64,000 nt of DNA, from assembly GCF_000317125.1 (NCBI RefSeq), contig NC_019695.1, positions 248,001-312,000 of the forward strand, in the 5' to 3' direction. This DNA is from Chroococcidiopsis thermalis PCC 7203. Lineage in GTDB: Bacteria; Cyanobacteriota; Cyanobacteriia; Cyanobacteriales; Chroococcidiopsidaceae. The notes under the pieces are model-generated. The model was given only the letters and a program-made list of their open reading frames with translations, was not told where the DNA came from and did not search any database. A program made the translations under genes and the position numbers. Positions 19,964-28,933 of the stretch are shown here, one piece after another. Position 1 is the stretch's first letter, and every line of letters begins with the position of its first letter.

Positions 19964-20410
19964 TGTGCCAATTATTCAACCTCAAATTTTTAAGTTCTGC
20001 TCTAGGAAAGTTAGTACTTGCTAATCGAAAGGATTAGTGGTATCGCGTAGGCTTTATATATTTTTTATAAAAGTTTTATATAGTTCGAGTATTGACTGTA
20101 AAGAAACAGTGAAAGCTGGCTAATATCGTGGTGGTTTTAGGGGATTTTGCATAACATAAGTATAAATTTGCTCGATCGTTTCCGAAATCACGTAAGTTCA
20201 ACGTGTCATCTTAATTTAAGACATACAAATCTAAAACTTTTTAATTGCCAGTTTACACAAGTTGAGGTCATACTCTTGAAAATACTTGGACAGATTGATT
20301 TGTAAGTCAATTCGCCTGTAAGCAAATACATATCTCTATTAGAGATGCCAATTTGCATTTAATTCTGGATCTCATCCCTGCTTGGGGAATTGAAACACTA
20401 TAGCCGTTAC
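19964..20410. other. Gene-free region before the HepC-like gene
   Basis: About 430 bp, AT-rich, with no gene seen. It would hold the promoter for the block running from the HepC-like gene through the flippase. I see no repeat or strong hairpin in it. Confidence 0.5.
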
Positions 20411-21238
20411 ATGTCAACATCTAAAGCTGGAATTATGCCTAATAGCTCTACTATCGAGCGAGAGCGCCAAACTAATCAAATTTTGCGCTATAAACTGAGG
20501 TGGCGACAACAATATCTGGTTGTAAATTTAGCATCAACAAGAAAAATGTATCTCTCTAGCCTTGACAGTCAGGAATGGTTAGTAGACCGTTTAAAGCTGT
20601 CATCATTAAAGGGAGTATGCCTCGATCCCAATCTTGGGGAGGCAGAGATCGAACTATGGGCTGATGCGTGCGCTCAAACAAACAAAACAGCATTTCTGCG
20701 CTTACCACCTCAACTCAAAAGAGCAAAGCGACAAAATCTGATGGGTGGGAGATTGCAAGAGCTGCTCGACCGAGCGATCGCGGCTCTGTTAATTTTATTG
20801 CTCAGTCCTGCACTACTCGCATTGCTCTGCATATCCTGCTGGCGATCGCCAAACCCATTCACCTGCGATCGGCAGTGGTACGTGAGCCAGCAAGGTAAGC
20901 TATTCAGACTATACAAATTTCAATTAATCGCAACAGCCAATTCTAGACTACGAGAAAACGACGCACAGCACGAGTCAAAAAGTCTGCTGGAGCGTTACGG
21001 ACGCTTTCGACTCGAAGATGTGGATCGATGGCTGCGTAAATATCATTTCGATAGACTGCCGAAGCTATTCAATGCTTTGCGAGGAGAGATCGGGATTGTC
21101 GAACGACGCTATCTGACTTTGGAGCAGTTGGTAAGGCTGAGTTTAGACAAAAAAGCACTTGACAAAAAGCAACTTTTAGAAGCGCGACACCAAGAACCAC
21201 AGTCCGAACGCAGCATAGAAAAACTGCACTCGGTATGA
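20411..21238 (+). CDS. HepC-like degenerate sugar transferase (monotopic phosphoglycosyltransferase fold)
   Basis: About 275 residues from ATG 20411; a TTG at 20390 in frame is possible. The C-terminal half looks like the bacterial sugar-transferase domain: a hydrophobic re-entrant helix (AIAALLILLLSPALLALLCI), then KLFRLYKFQ, then YHFDRLPKLFNALRGEIGIV. In active members the matching segment is SLDELPQ, with an essential Asp-Glu dyad; here it is D-R, and the later GPRP is replaced by VERR. The family resembles cyanobacterial HepC, needed for heterocyst polysaccharide. Either the chemistry differs or this is a non-catalytic partner. Confidence 0.7.
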   Translation: MSTSKAGIMPNSSTIERERQTNQILRYKLRWRQQYLVVNLASTRKMYLSSLDSQEWLVDRLKLSSLKGVCLDPNLGEAEIELWADACAQTNKTAFLRLPPQLKRAKRQNLMGGRLQELLDRAIAALLILLLSPALLALLCISCWRSPNPFTCDRQWYVSQQGKLFRLYKFQLIATANSRLRENDAQHESKSLLERYGRFRLEDVDRWLRKYHFDRLPKLFNALRGEIGIVERRYLTLEQLVRLSLDKKALDKKQLLEARHQEPQSERSIEKLHSV

Positions 21239-21536
21239 GTGGAGTACAAGCACTAAGCACCAATAGTTGTTTGTTTAGCAGTTTTTGATTTAGGTGTTGT
21301 CAGAAAATACACAACTGAATCTTCAGTTCATATACAATTTCGATCTGTTAGCTACTAGCTAGCAGCTAGCACAGCGATCAACCAAGCTCTAATAGCAACA
21401 TGAGAATAGATACATTCGGATGGATTGAACCAGCTAGGATGGGAAAATCCTATTCTGAGCAGCAATATCGATCGCTTCAACAGCAAGCCATAAACCCAGA
21501 TCGAGTATCGAGTACTGATGGTTTGGAGTTTAGTAA

Positions 21537-22862
21537 ATGAAAGCAATCAGAAGTCGAGTTCAGTGGGTTTTGAACGGACGTAGCTCTACTGCTGCGACTT
21601 TGCAGACAGTCATGGCAAGGATACTCGTGCTAGCCGCCAACATGGGAACTGGAATCATTACATCTAGAGCTTTGGAGCCGCAAGGAAGAGGAGAATATAA
21701 TGCGATCGCCCTTTGGCCTCAGTTTTTAGCTTACCTCTTAATGTTGGGTTTACCATCCGCCATACAATACAACTTCAAGCGTCACCCAGAAAAAGAATCG
21801 GAACTTTTTTCAGCAGCTCTCGGATTGAGCATGGTACTGGGTTTGTTTGCCATGACGCTCGGCATCGTATTCATGCCAAGGTTCCTTCCACAGTACTCGG
21901 CAGATGTGATTCGCTTTGCCCAATGGTACATGATCCTAGCTCCGATCGTCCTTTTAACAGAAATTTTTTTCTCAATCCTAGAAGCAAACCAAGAATTTAC
22001 CTTTGTCAATCAACTTCGTTCCCTACAACCATTATTTACTCTAGCTATTTTGGGCGCATTAGCGTTGACCGAGTGGCTGACTCCTTTGACGGCTGCTCTA
22101 GCCTACAGCATTCCTGGGTTACCTCTATTTTTTTGGATGTGGAGATACTTATGGCAGCGCTTTCACCCCCGTTGGAAAGGGTTAGGCAGTGCCTATCGAT
22201 TGCTAGTCGGTTACGGCATTCGTGCTTATGGCATGAACTTACTGGGAACTCTAGCCGAGAAGATCGATCAAGCATTAGTGGTGACTATGCTATCTCCTGC
22301 TTCGATGGGTCTGTATACGCTAGCTTTGAGTGTCTCTCGAATGCTGGGTTTATTCCACAGTTCGACGATTACCGTCTTGCTACCCAAAATTGCCGCACGT
22401 CCGATTGAAGAGGTAGTGGCTTTAACGGGACGAGCAGTCCGTGTCAGTACGGCTGTCACTGTAGTCGTTGCCCTAGCGGTTTCAATCCCAATTCCTTTTT
22501 TGATTCAATTGCTTTATGGTGACAAATTTGTCGAGGCTGTTGGTGTTTTTCGCATTCTCAGCGCAGAGATCGCGATTGGAGGCGCAGCTTGGGTTTTGGC
22601 TCAAGCTTTTATGGCTGTAGGTAGACCAGGAGCGCTGACGGTTGTAGAAGCAATCAGCGTGTTGGTGACTGTACCCCTTTTGTTAATACTCATTCCCATC
22701 TACGGATTAGAAGGTGCGGGCTGGTCATTGTTAATTTCGACTATCTTTCGCCTAGTTTGCTTGCTTGCCGGCTACCCACTACTCTTGAAAGTACGTCCTC
22801 CCAGTTTGATTGCGACTAGAAATGATATAGATTTTTTACGGCAGGTATTTTTCCATCAGTGA
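21537..22862 (+). CDS. wzx: Oligosaccharide flippase (Wzx, polysaccharide transporter family)
   Basis: 441 residues with about 12 hydrophobic segments spread over the whole length, which fits the MOP/PST superfamily. The N-terminus (ITSRALEPQGRGEYNAIAL) is typical of Wzx proteins. It would flip the lipid-linked repeat unit across the inner membrane. The presence of a polymerase-like gene at 26163 supports a Wzx/Wzy-dependent route. No substrate specificity can be read. Confidence 0.88.
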   Translation: MKAIRSRVQWVLNGRSSTAATLQTVMARILVLAANMGTGIITSRALEPQGRGEYNAIALWPQFLAYLLMLGLPSAIQYNFKRHPEKESELFSAALGLSMVLGLFAMTLGIVFMPRFLPQYSADVIRFAQWYMILAPIVLLTEIFFSILEANQEFTFVNQLRSLQPLFTLAILGALALTEWLTPLTAALAYSIPGLPLFFWMWRYLWQRFHPRWKGLGSAYRLLVGYGIRAYGMNLLGTLAEKIDQALVVTMLSPASMGLYTLALSVSRMLGLFHSSTITVLLPKIAARPIEEVVALTGRAVRVSTAVTVVVALAVSIPIPFLIQLLYGDKFVEAVGVFRILSAEIAIGGAAWVLAQAFMAVGRPGALTVVEAISVLVTVPLLLILIPIYGLEGAGWSLLISTIFRLVCLLAGYPLLLKVRPPSLIATRNDIDFLRQVFFHQ

Positions 22863-22967
22863 GGATGGCTCAAATTGTTCCCGCGATCGCGACCGATTAT
22901 AAGGTATAAATTATGCTTAGTAAAAGACCCTCGACAAGAGATAAGTTGCATAACTGGAGGCATCTGA

Positions 22968-24089
22968 ATGCAATCGACCAATTTTAGTGGCAAAGTCTAT
23001 TTTTATTGCATTCCACCGGATACTCCTGAAAAAACAGGCTATCCCCACACGATGATTTGCTTGGGTGATGGATTAAAAACTTTAGGAATAGATGCTTACG
23101 CCAATATCAACTATTGGCGGCTAGCTCCAGAGACAGAAGAGTACCTGTTTCGCCACGACCCTGAAATTACACCAGATGACTGCTCAATTGTTGTCCTCAA
23201 TCAAGATTGGTTTCAAGTGGCAAATAAGCCTTTTCCACAACATTTATTTCATCCCAATCGAAAATATATTACTGTCTATCTAGACAGCGATGATGGTAGT
23301 AAAACGCACGCTTACAAACCCGAATTTCGCCAGTTCGATTTTATTTTTAAAGTTAGTTGTAACCGTTACTTTAAATATCCCGGCAATATTCACCCTTGGG
23401 CGCAGGGAATATCTAGCCGGATGTTGCGAGAATTAGAAAACATTCTACCGATCCAGGCAAGGAAAAGACAATTATTAGTGAACTTTAGAGAACCGCACAA
23501 AATTAAGCACTCTGTTAGGCGAATAGTTCGTAAAGAACTGCTGCCTCAAATCGATGCGGCTCTACCAGTTAATAATGTCGTTGAAGGTCTGGATAACTTT
23601 TCTACAGAGCCTTATCACTACATGAATTGGTCGCAAACAGGGAGAAGACATTCGCCAGGTTATTTCCAAAGTTTAAAAGATTACGCTGCTTGCGCCTGTT
23701 TTGGTGGCTTTTTTGTCACTCCTGTACCTCGCGATCCTTCTACGGCAACAAGTCGTTTGCTCAAAAAAATTCTCAGCAAATTGGAGTGGAAATCAAATCG
23801 AATTACAGATTGGGATAACTGGCGTTACTGGGAGTCTCTTGCAGCAGGATGCGTTAGCGTGCGCGAGGATTTTGACAAGTACGGTTTTATGATTCCGGTC
23901 ATGCCAGAAAACTGGCGACACTACATTGGGATCGATCTGAGCAATATCAAACTAGCTGTGGATAGAATAGCCAGCGAACCAGAAATTTTAGAAAAGATAT
24001 CTATTGAAGGCAGACAGTGGGCGCTAGAAAATTACAGCCCCGTACCTACAGCGTTACGCTTTCTGAATACAGTCAGCGAAAAATTATAA
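22968..24089 (+). CDS. Glycosyltransferase-like protein (GT1/CgeB-like C-terminus)
   Basis: 373 residues. The C-terminal region RYWESLAAGCVSVREDFDKYG resembles the donor-binding end of GT-B enzymes, where a conserved acid follows an E-x-x-AAGC segment. The N-terminal part has no motif that I recognise beyond a Rossmann-like beginning. It lies in a run of transferase genes, 105 nt after wzx and 16 nt before the next. Probably a glycosyltransferase; donor unknown. Confidence 0.7.
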   Translation: MQSTNFSGKVYFYCIPPDTPEKTGYPHTMICLGDGLKTLGIDAYANINYWRLAPETEEYLFRHDPEITPDDCSIVVLNQDWFQVANKPFPQHLFHPNRKYITVYLDSDDGSKTHAYKPEFRQFDFIFKVSCNRYFKYPGNIHPWAQGISSRMLRELENILPIQARKRQLLVNFREPHKIKHSVRRIVRKELLPQIDAALPVNNVVEGLDNFSTEPYHYMNWSQTGRRHSPGYFQSLKDYAACACFGGFFVTPVPRDPSTATSRLLKKILSKLEWKSNRITDWDNWRYWESLAAGCVSVREDFDKYGFMIPVMPENWRHYIGIDLSNIKLAVDRIASEPEILEKISIEGRQWALENYSPVPTALRFLNTVSEKL

Positions 24090-24105
24090 TAATTATTAAC
24101 CAGCT

Positions 24106-25086
24106 ATGTCTACTAATATAACAGCGCCAGAATCGTTAGTTAGTGTTATTATTCCTACCTACAATCGCCCAGAATACTTGAGAAAAGCGATCGCGAGTGC
24201 GGTACGCCAAACATATCGGAATATCGAAATCGTCGTATCTGACGATTGCAGTCCTGACAATCCTCAAGCAATTATTGACGAGTTTCAAGACTCCCGAATT
24301 CGGTTACGCCGCAATCCACAGAACTTAGGCATTGCATTAAATGTCACGAGTGCATTTAAAGAAGCACAAGGCAAGTATGTTGCGAGTTTAAATGATGACG
24401 ATCTGTGGAATGAAGATTATTTAGCAAAACTCGTACCGTATCTCGATGCTAATCCAGATTTGGTTGTCGCTTTTTGCGATCATTACGTGATTGACTCAGA
24501 GGATAAAATCGATTATCTAAAAACTGAGGAAAATACGCGGTATTGGCAGCGATCGCGGCTTAAAGAAGGAGTTTATCAACCTTTTTACGAGTTGAGTGTG
24601 GTCGATCAGTCCGTATTCATCGCCCTAGCAACTGTCATCCGTAGAGATGCGATCGATTGGGATAGCATCCCGCTGGAAGTAGGATTGTTTTGGGATCTCT
24701 ACTTGGCGTATCTTGCTTGTCGATCTGGTAAGGGTGCTTACTACTATCCCGAAAGATTGACGCGCTACCGCATTCACCCCCAATCAGAGACGCAAATCAG
24801 CGGCAAAAAAAACGTGCAGGCGAAGATTCGCACGGGTAAAGCAGGAATTTTTTGTTACGAGCAATTCATCGCAGATAAGCGTTTACAACAATTTCGCCCG
24901 TATTTTAGAGCCAAATTAGCACAATCTCACACGACTTTGGGAATTGGTCTGATGCGGTCTGGACAAATTGCGGCAGCACGCCCCCATTTCTGGAAAGCAA
25001 TCCAATACCAATTAAATTTGCGTAGTGTAGCTGCACTGACCCTGAGCTTTACGCCTGGGTCAATCGTCAAGCTATTAAAAGTCTAA
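24106..25086 (+). CDS. Glycosyltransferase family 2 (GT-A)
   Basis: 326 residues. VSVIIPTYNRPEYLRKAI and the metal-binding SLNDDDLW are the standard GT2 motifs, and the nucleotide site VVSDDCSPDN is also present. A C-terminal tail of about 100 residues carries helices with a TPR-like feel. It begins 16 nt after the preceding gene. It adds one residue to the growing repeat unit in the cytoplasm; the sugar is not predictable. Confidence 0.9.
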   Translation: MSTNITAPESLVSVIIPTYNRPEYLRKAIASAVRQTYRNIEIVVSDDCSPDNPQAIIDEFQDSRIRLRRNPQNLGIALNVTSAFKEAQGKYVASLNDDDLWNEDYLAKLVPYLDANPDLVVAFCDHYVIDSEDKIDYLKTEENTRYWQRSRLKEGVYQPFYELSVVDQSVFIALATVIRRDAIDWDSIPLEVGLFWDLYLAYLACRSGKGAYYYPERLTRYRIHPQSETQISGKKNVQAKIRTGKAGIFCYEQFIADKRLQQFRPYFRAKLAQSHTTLGIGLMRSGQIAAARPHFWKAIQYQLNLRSVAALTLSFTPGSIVKLLKV

Positions 25087-25113
25087 TCGGGTGAGTCGTG
25101 GAGTTAGCAAGTC

Positions 25114-26070
25114 ATGATGATTTCTGTTTTGATACCTACTTATCGCCGTTCGCAAGACTTGGCACGCTGTTTAGTAGCTTTACAACAGCAAGCTCGACCG
25201 GCGGATGAGGTGCTGGTGGTCGTCCGCGATAGCGATACGGAAACTTGGCAACTACTAGCAGAATTAGACCCTCATGCTTTACCGATACGCACTGTCAAGG
25301 TAGGCGTACCAGGGGTAGTAGCAGCCATGAATGCAGGCGTTGATGTGGCAAAAGGAGAGATTATTGCCATTACCGATGACGATGCCGCACCTCACGCCGA
25401 TTGGCTGGAGCGGATAGAAGCTCACTATTTAGCAGATGAGAAAGTGGGTGGTGTTGGCGGACGCGATCGAATGCACTACGGAACGCAGCTCGTCGAAGGT
25501 CAATCTCATGTAGTGGGTCGATTGCAGTGGTTTGGACGGGCAATTGGCAACCACCATCTTGGCGTAGGAAATGCCCGTGAAGTTGACATACTGAAAGGGG
25601 TAAACTCCAGTTATCGGCGTTCGGCGATCGCTCATATTCGCTTTGATGAGCGGATGCGGGGTACGGGGGCGCAGGTACATCACGAATTGATGTTGTGCCT
25701 AACTCTAAAACGGGCTGGCTGGAAGCTGATTTACGATCCTCAAATAGTCGTCGATCACTACCTCGGGCAGCGGTTTGATGAAGATCGGCGCAACCAGTTT
25801 AATGCAATTGCTTTTAGCAACATGACATATAATGAAACCTTATCTTTGCTGGAACATTTAAGCCCGATACGGCGAACAGCCTTCGCGATCTGGGCGGTTT
25901 TGGTAGGAACGCGAGATGCTTGGGGTTTAGTACAGTTATTGCGGTTCTTACCGAGTCAAAGAAAATTAGCTTGGCAAAAGTGGCTTGCCTCCATGCACGG
26001 GCGCTGGCAAGCGTGGTTAACTTGGAGCAATGGCGATCGCTCCTCAGAGGTATGGGCGCAGCATTTGTAA
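25114..26070 (+). CDS. Glycosyltransferase family 2 (GT-A), second copy
   Basis: 318 residues. ISVLIPTYRRSQDLARCL opens the GT2 fold, AITDDDAAPHADWL carries the DxD metal site, and RGTGAQVHHELMLCLTL matches the later acceptor loop. It is more like the family with a conserved ED..L segment than its neighbour is, so the two are not recent duplicates. Two ATG codons are adjacent at the start. The stop codon is followed at once by a heptanucleotide repeat. Confidence 0.9.
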   Translation: MMISVLIPTYRRSQDLARCLVALQQQARPADEVLVVVRDSDTETWQLLAELDPHALPIRTVKVGVPGVVAAMNAGVDVAKGEIIAITDDDAAPHADWLERIEAHYLADEKVGGVGGRDRMHYGTQLVEGQSHVVGRLQWFGRAIGNHHLGVGNAREVDILKGVNSSYRRSAIAHIRFDERMRGTGAQVHHELMLCLTLKRAGWKLIYDPQIVVDHYLGQRFDEDRRNQFNAIAFSNMTYNETLSLLEHLSPIRRTAFAIWAVLVGTRDAWGLVQLLRFLPSQRKLAWQKWLASMHGRWQAWLTWSNGDRSSEVWAQHL

Positions 26071-26107
26071 TTCGTAATTCGTAATTCGTAATTCGTAATT
26101 CGTAATT
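26069..26107. repeat. Heptanucleotide tandem repeat (CGTAATT)n
   Basis: About five copies of the 7-nt unit CGTAATT, starting on the stop codon of the upstream glycosyltransferase and ending before the polymerase gene. It is one of several families of such 7-nt repeats in this window. Confidence 0.9.
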
Positions 26108-26162
26108 ATCAATTGAGAAATCTGCCTTGGTTTAAATGCTGTCATCATGGAGATGCTATTAG

Positions 26163-27599
26163 GTGAACTCTAAGCAAACACTTTCAACTCCTACTTTCGG
26201 ATTGCAACCAGCGCCAGCTTGGATGGCAATTATCGGATTTTCACTGATTACAGCACTGTGCCTGGTTGCTGCTAGCGGGATCGCACGCTACGCTTTTCCC
26301 CTAAGTGCTTTTGTTGTGGGTGCGTTTCTCTATTTTCGCTATCCTGTCTTTTACGTCAGCTTTACTTGGTGGATTTGGTTTCTCACGCCGTTGCTTGCTC
26401 GCATCGTCGATTTTAAGAGCGGCTGGGATGCACAGCGTTTAATGCTGGTCACGCCTTTTCTCGTCTCGTTGCTAAGCGGGATTACTCTCATCCGCTATTT
26501 ACCTAAAGCATATCGTCAAGGCGGCTTACCCTTGATCTTGGCTTTTGTTGCCGTACTCTATGGTTTTCTAATCGGATTGGTGAAGAATTCGCCTATGGCA
26601 GCAACGCGAGCGAGTCTGGACTGGTTCACGCCAATCCTGTTTGGCTTCCATCTATTTATCAACTGGCGCGATTATCCCAAGCTCAGCAAGATAATTCAGC
26701 AGACTTTCCTTTGGGGCGTGCTAGTTTCCGGTGTCTATGGTGTCGTGCAATACTTAGTTGCACCAATGTGGGATCGGTTCTGGATTATTGAAACAGAATT
26801 GGTGACAAATGGCAGACCAGAACCACTTGGCATTCGCGTGTTTAGTACCATGCATTCGCCCTTTCCTTTTGCCGTGGCAATGATGGCGGGTCTGGTGTTG
26901 TTATTTAACACGAAAGGAACTTTGCGTATCCCTGCTTCTGTAGGGGGGTATTTGGCTTTTCTGCTATCGGCAGTAAGAGCAGCATGGGGCGGGTGGCTAG
27001 TGGCACTTATCACCTTGCTGACTTCCATGAAAGCACGCCTACAGCGACGATTAATTATTTCCATCTTAGTGATGTCTGTGTGCGTGATCCCGTTGGCAAC
27101 GATCGAGCCTTTCTCGGAAGTCATTAATACTCGCTTACAGTCCTTTTCAGAGATTCAAAAAGATACCAGTGCTAACGATCGCGCTGCTACCTACGAGCAA
27201 CAACTCAATCTTGCCCTATCTGATTTTCTCGGTAAAGGGTTGGGAGGGATGTACGCTACTAACAGTGAAGGTCAGTTAGAACAAGTTATCCTCGACAGTG
27301 GCGTTCTCGATTTATTCTTCACCCTGGGCTGGTTTGGTGCGATCCCCTACTTGGGGGGCATTGTTCTCATTATCTATACGCTGCTGCAAAATTCCGAACT
27401 GCGGTTGGACTCTTTTGCTAGTGCTGCCCGTGCGATTAGTATTGGCGTTCTCGTTCAGATGCCACTGGGAAATACCATAGTTTCGCTTGCGGGTATGGTT
27501 TTTTGGTGCTTTGTGGCTATGTGTTTGGCAGCACGTAACTACTACCAGCAGCAGAAGCGATCGCAGTCAACGAATATGGTAGGGAGTAGGGATCGGTGA
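26163..27599 (+). CDS. O-antigen ligase/polymerase family membrane protein (Wzy-like)
   Basis: 478 residues from a GTG start. About ten to twelve hydrophobic segments, with a large hydrophilic loop between roughly 325 and 390 (TRLQSFSEIQKDTSANDRAA and on), as in Wzy/WaaL proteins. In a Wzx/Wzy route it would polymerise repeat units at the periplasmic face. The last residues (NMVGSRDR) are encoded by intergenic-type repeat DNA, so the original C-terminus has probably been replaced. Confidence 0.8.
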   Translation: MNSKQTLSTPTFGLQPAPAWMAIIGFSLITALCLVAASGIARYAFPLSAFVVGAFLYFRYPVFYVSFTWWIWFLTPLLARIVDFKSGWDAQRLMLVTPFLVSLLSGITLIRYLPKAYRQGGLPLILAFVAVLYGFLIGLVKNSPMAATRASLDWFTPILFGFHLFINWRDYPKLSKIIQQTFLWGVLVSGVYGVVQYLVAPMWDRFWIIETELVTNGRPEPLGIRVFSTMHSPFPFAVAMMAGLVLLFNTKGTLRIPASVGGYLAFLLSAVRAAWGGWLVALITLLTSMKARLQRRLIISILVMSVCVIPLATIEPFSEVINTRLQSFSEIQKDTSANDRAATYEQQLNLALSDFLGKGLGGMYATNSEGQLEQVILDSGVLDLFFTLGWFGAIPYLGGIVLIIYTLLQNSELRLDSFASAARAISIGVLVQMPLGNTIVSLAGMVFWCFVAMCLAARNYYQQQKRSQSTNMVGSRDR

Positions 27600-27630
27600 C
27601 CAGTGACCAGTGACCAGCGACCACCGATCG
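27575..27630. repeat. Heptanucleotide repeats (GGGAGTA and TGACCAG types) at the polymerase 3' end
   Basis: GGTAGGGAGTAGGGATCGG runs into TGACCAGTGACCAGTGACCAG. The stop codon of the polymerase gene lies inside this array. Confidence 0.75.
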
Positions 27631-27697
27631 ATTAATTCTGAATTCCGCGCTTGCGAATTCTCCCCACACCCCACACCCCATTCTTCACTGATAACTG

Positions 27698-28768
27698 TTA
27701 ACTGTCTTCACGCATGGCAAGTTCGTCATAGACTGCTAGGGTTTCTTGATGAACTCTAGTCGCCGTCAGACGTTCTATATTCTGTCGTGCTTTGTCTTTC
27801 CAAGCGTGGAGAATTGGCGGCTCGTTCAGTAATTCAGTCAGAGCAGCTGCTAAAGCATGACTGTCTGCTGCTGGGACTAAGATGCCTGCCTTCCCACCGT
27901 CCAAAGCTTCAGGAATGCCATCGACGTGAGTGGCAACAATAGCACATCCTGCTTCCCGCGCTTCTGGAATCACCAAAGGAGAGGGATCGCGGTGGGAAGC
28001 CAGTACGAAAATGTCAGCAGCCATTAAATAGCGTTGCGGTTGTGGTTGAAACCGCTCGAAGTGGATGCGATCGCTAACAGGCGTGTTCCGTGCTTGAGCT
28101 TCAAATAGTTCGCGATCGGGACCATCCCCAACTAAGTAAAGATGAGCTGTAGGAAAATCAGCAGCAATTTGGGCAAAGGCAGCAACTAACTCAGCAATCC
28201 CCTTGCGTTTGTACATTCCCGCCACGGTCACGATCGCTGGGTGTTTTAGAGTTACGGGGACGCACTCTTTGAGTTGGCAAGTCCGAGGGCTACCTAGCGT
28301 ACCGTTGGATATCACCCGCAGTTTTTGCTCTGGAATACCACGCCGTACCATAGAGTCTGCCACAGCCTTGCTGACTGCAATGACGCGATCTGCCAAACCC
28401 ATCAGAACAGCACTACGCTGAAATTCGTTATGTACCGTCGATACGAGAGCGTATTGCGACTGAAATCTCAAAGTACTTGCTAAGACAACTCCCGTCATCA
28501 TATGAGCATGAACGATGTTGGGGTCAAACTCTTTGACAATGGCTCGATAACCTCTAGCAGCTTCGATCAACTCGATTGGTTTTCTCGTCTGGTCTAGTTT
28601 GAAGTGCTCGACACCATGTTGCATGAGTAACTTCTCATAGCCTCCCCCAGCAGAAGCCACACCCACTTTGCAACCCGCCTGTGCTTGCAGACACGCTAAA
28701 TCTACCGCTACGTTAACTATGCCGTTACCAGCTTCTAGCACGTGATTCAAAATATGCAGTACGTGCAT
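27698..28768 (-). CDS. Glycosyltransferase family 4 (GT-B)
   Basis: 356 residues. N-terminus MHVLHILNHVLEAGNGIVNV with the G-rich acceptor loop, central VAGMYKRKGIAELVAAF, and HRDPSPLVIPEAREAGCAIV as the donor-site E-x7-E-type segment. It is convergent with the polymerase gene and on the same strand as the two hydrolase-like genes behind it. It probably belongs to the same polysaccharide system, with its own promoter in the 165 bp upstream. Confidence 0.87.
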   Translation of the reverse strand: MHVLHILNHVLEAGNGIVNVAVDLACLQAQAGCKVGVASAGGGYEKLLMQHGVEHFKLDQTRKPIELIEAARGYRAIVKEFDPNIVHAHMMTGVVLASTLRFQSQYALVSTVHNEFQRSAVLMGLADRVIAVSKAVADSMVRRGIPEQKLRVISNGTLGSPRTCQLKECVPVTLKHPAIVTVAGMYKRKGIAELVAAFAQIAADFPTAHLYLVGDGPDRELFEAQARNTPVSDRIHFERFQPQPQRYLMAADIFVLASHRDPSPLVIPEAREAGCAIVATHVDGIPEALDGGKAGILVPAADSHALAAALTELLNEPPILHAWKDKARQNIERLTATRVHQETLAVYDELAMREDS

Positions 28769-28933
28769 TTATATCCCTACAATTTCTACAATGTCAGATA
28801 AGTTATGAATGCGTGCCATATGCACGAACAAGATTGAAAAAGTGAAGGTTATTTATGCATAAACTAGAAGCAAATAAATCCTTCACCATAGTAGCTGCGA
28901 TTTGTCTATTTTTTGAGCGTTTTATGCGCAAGC

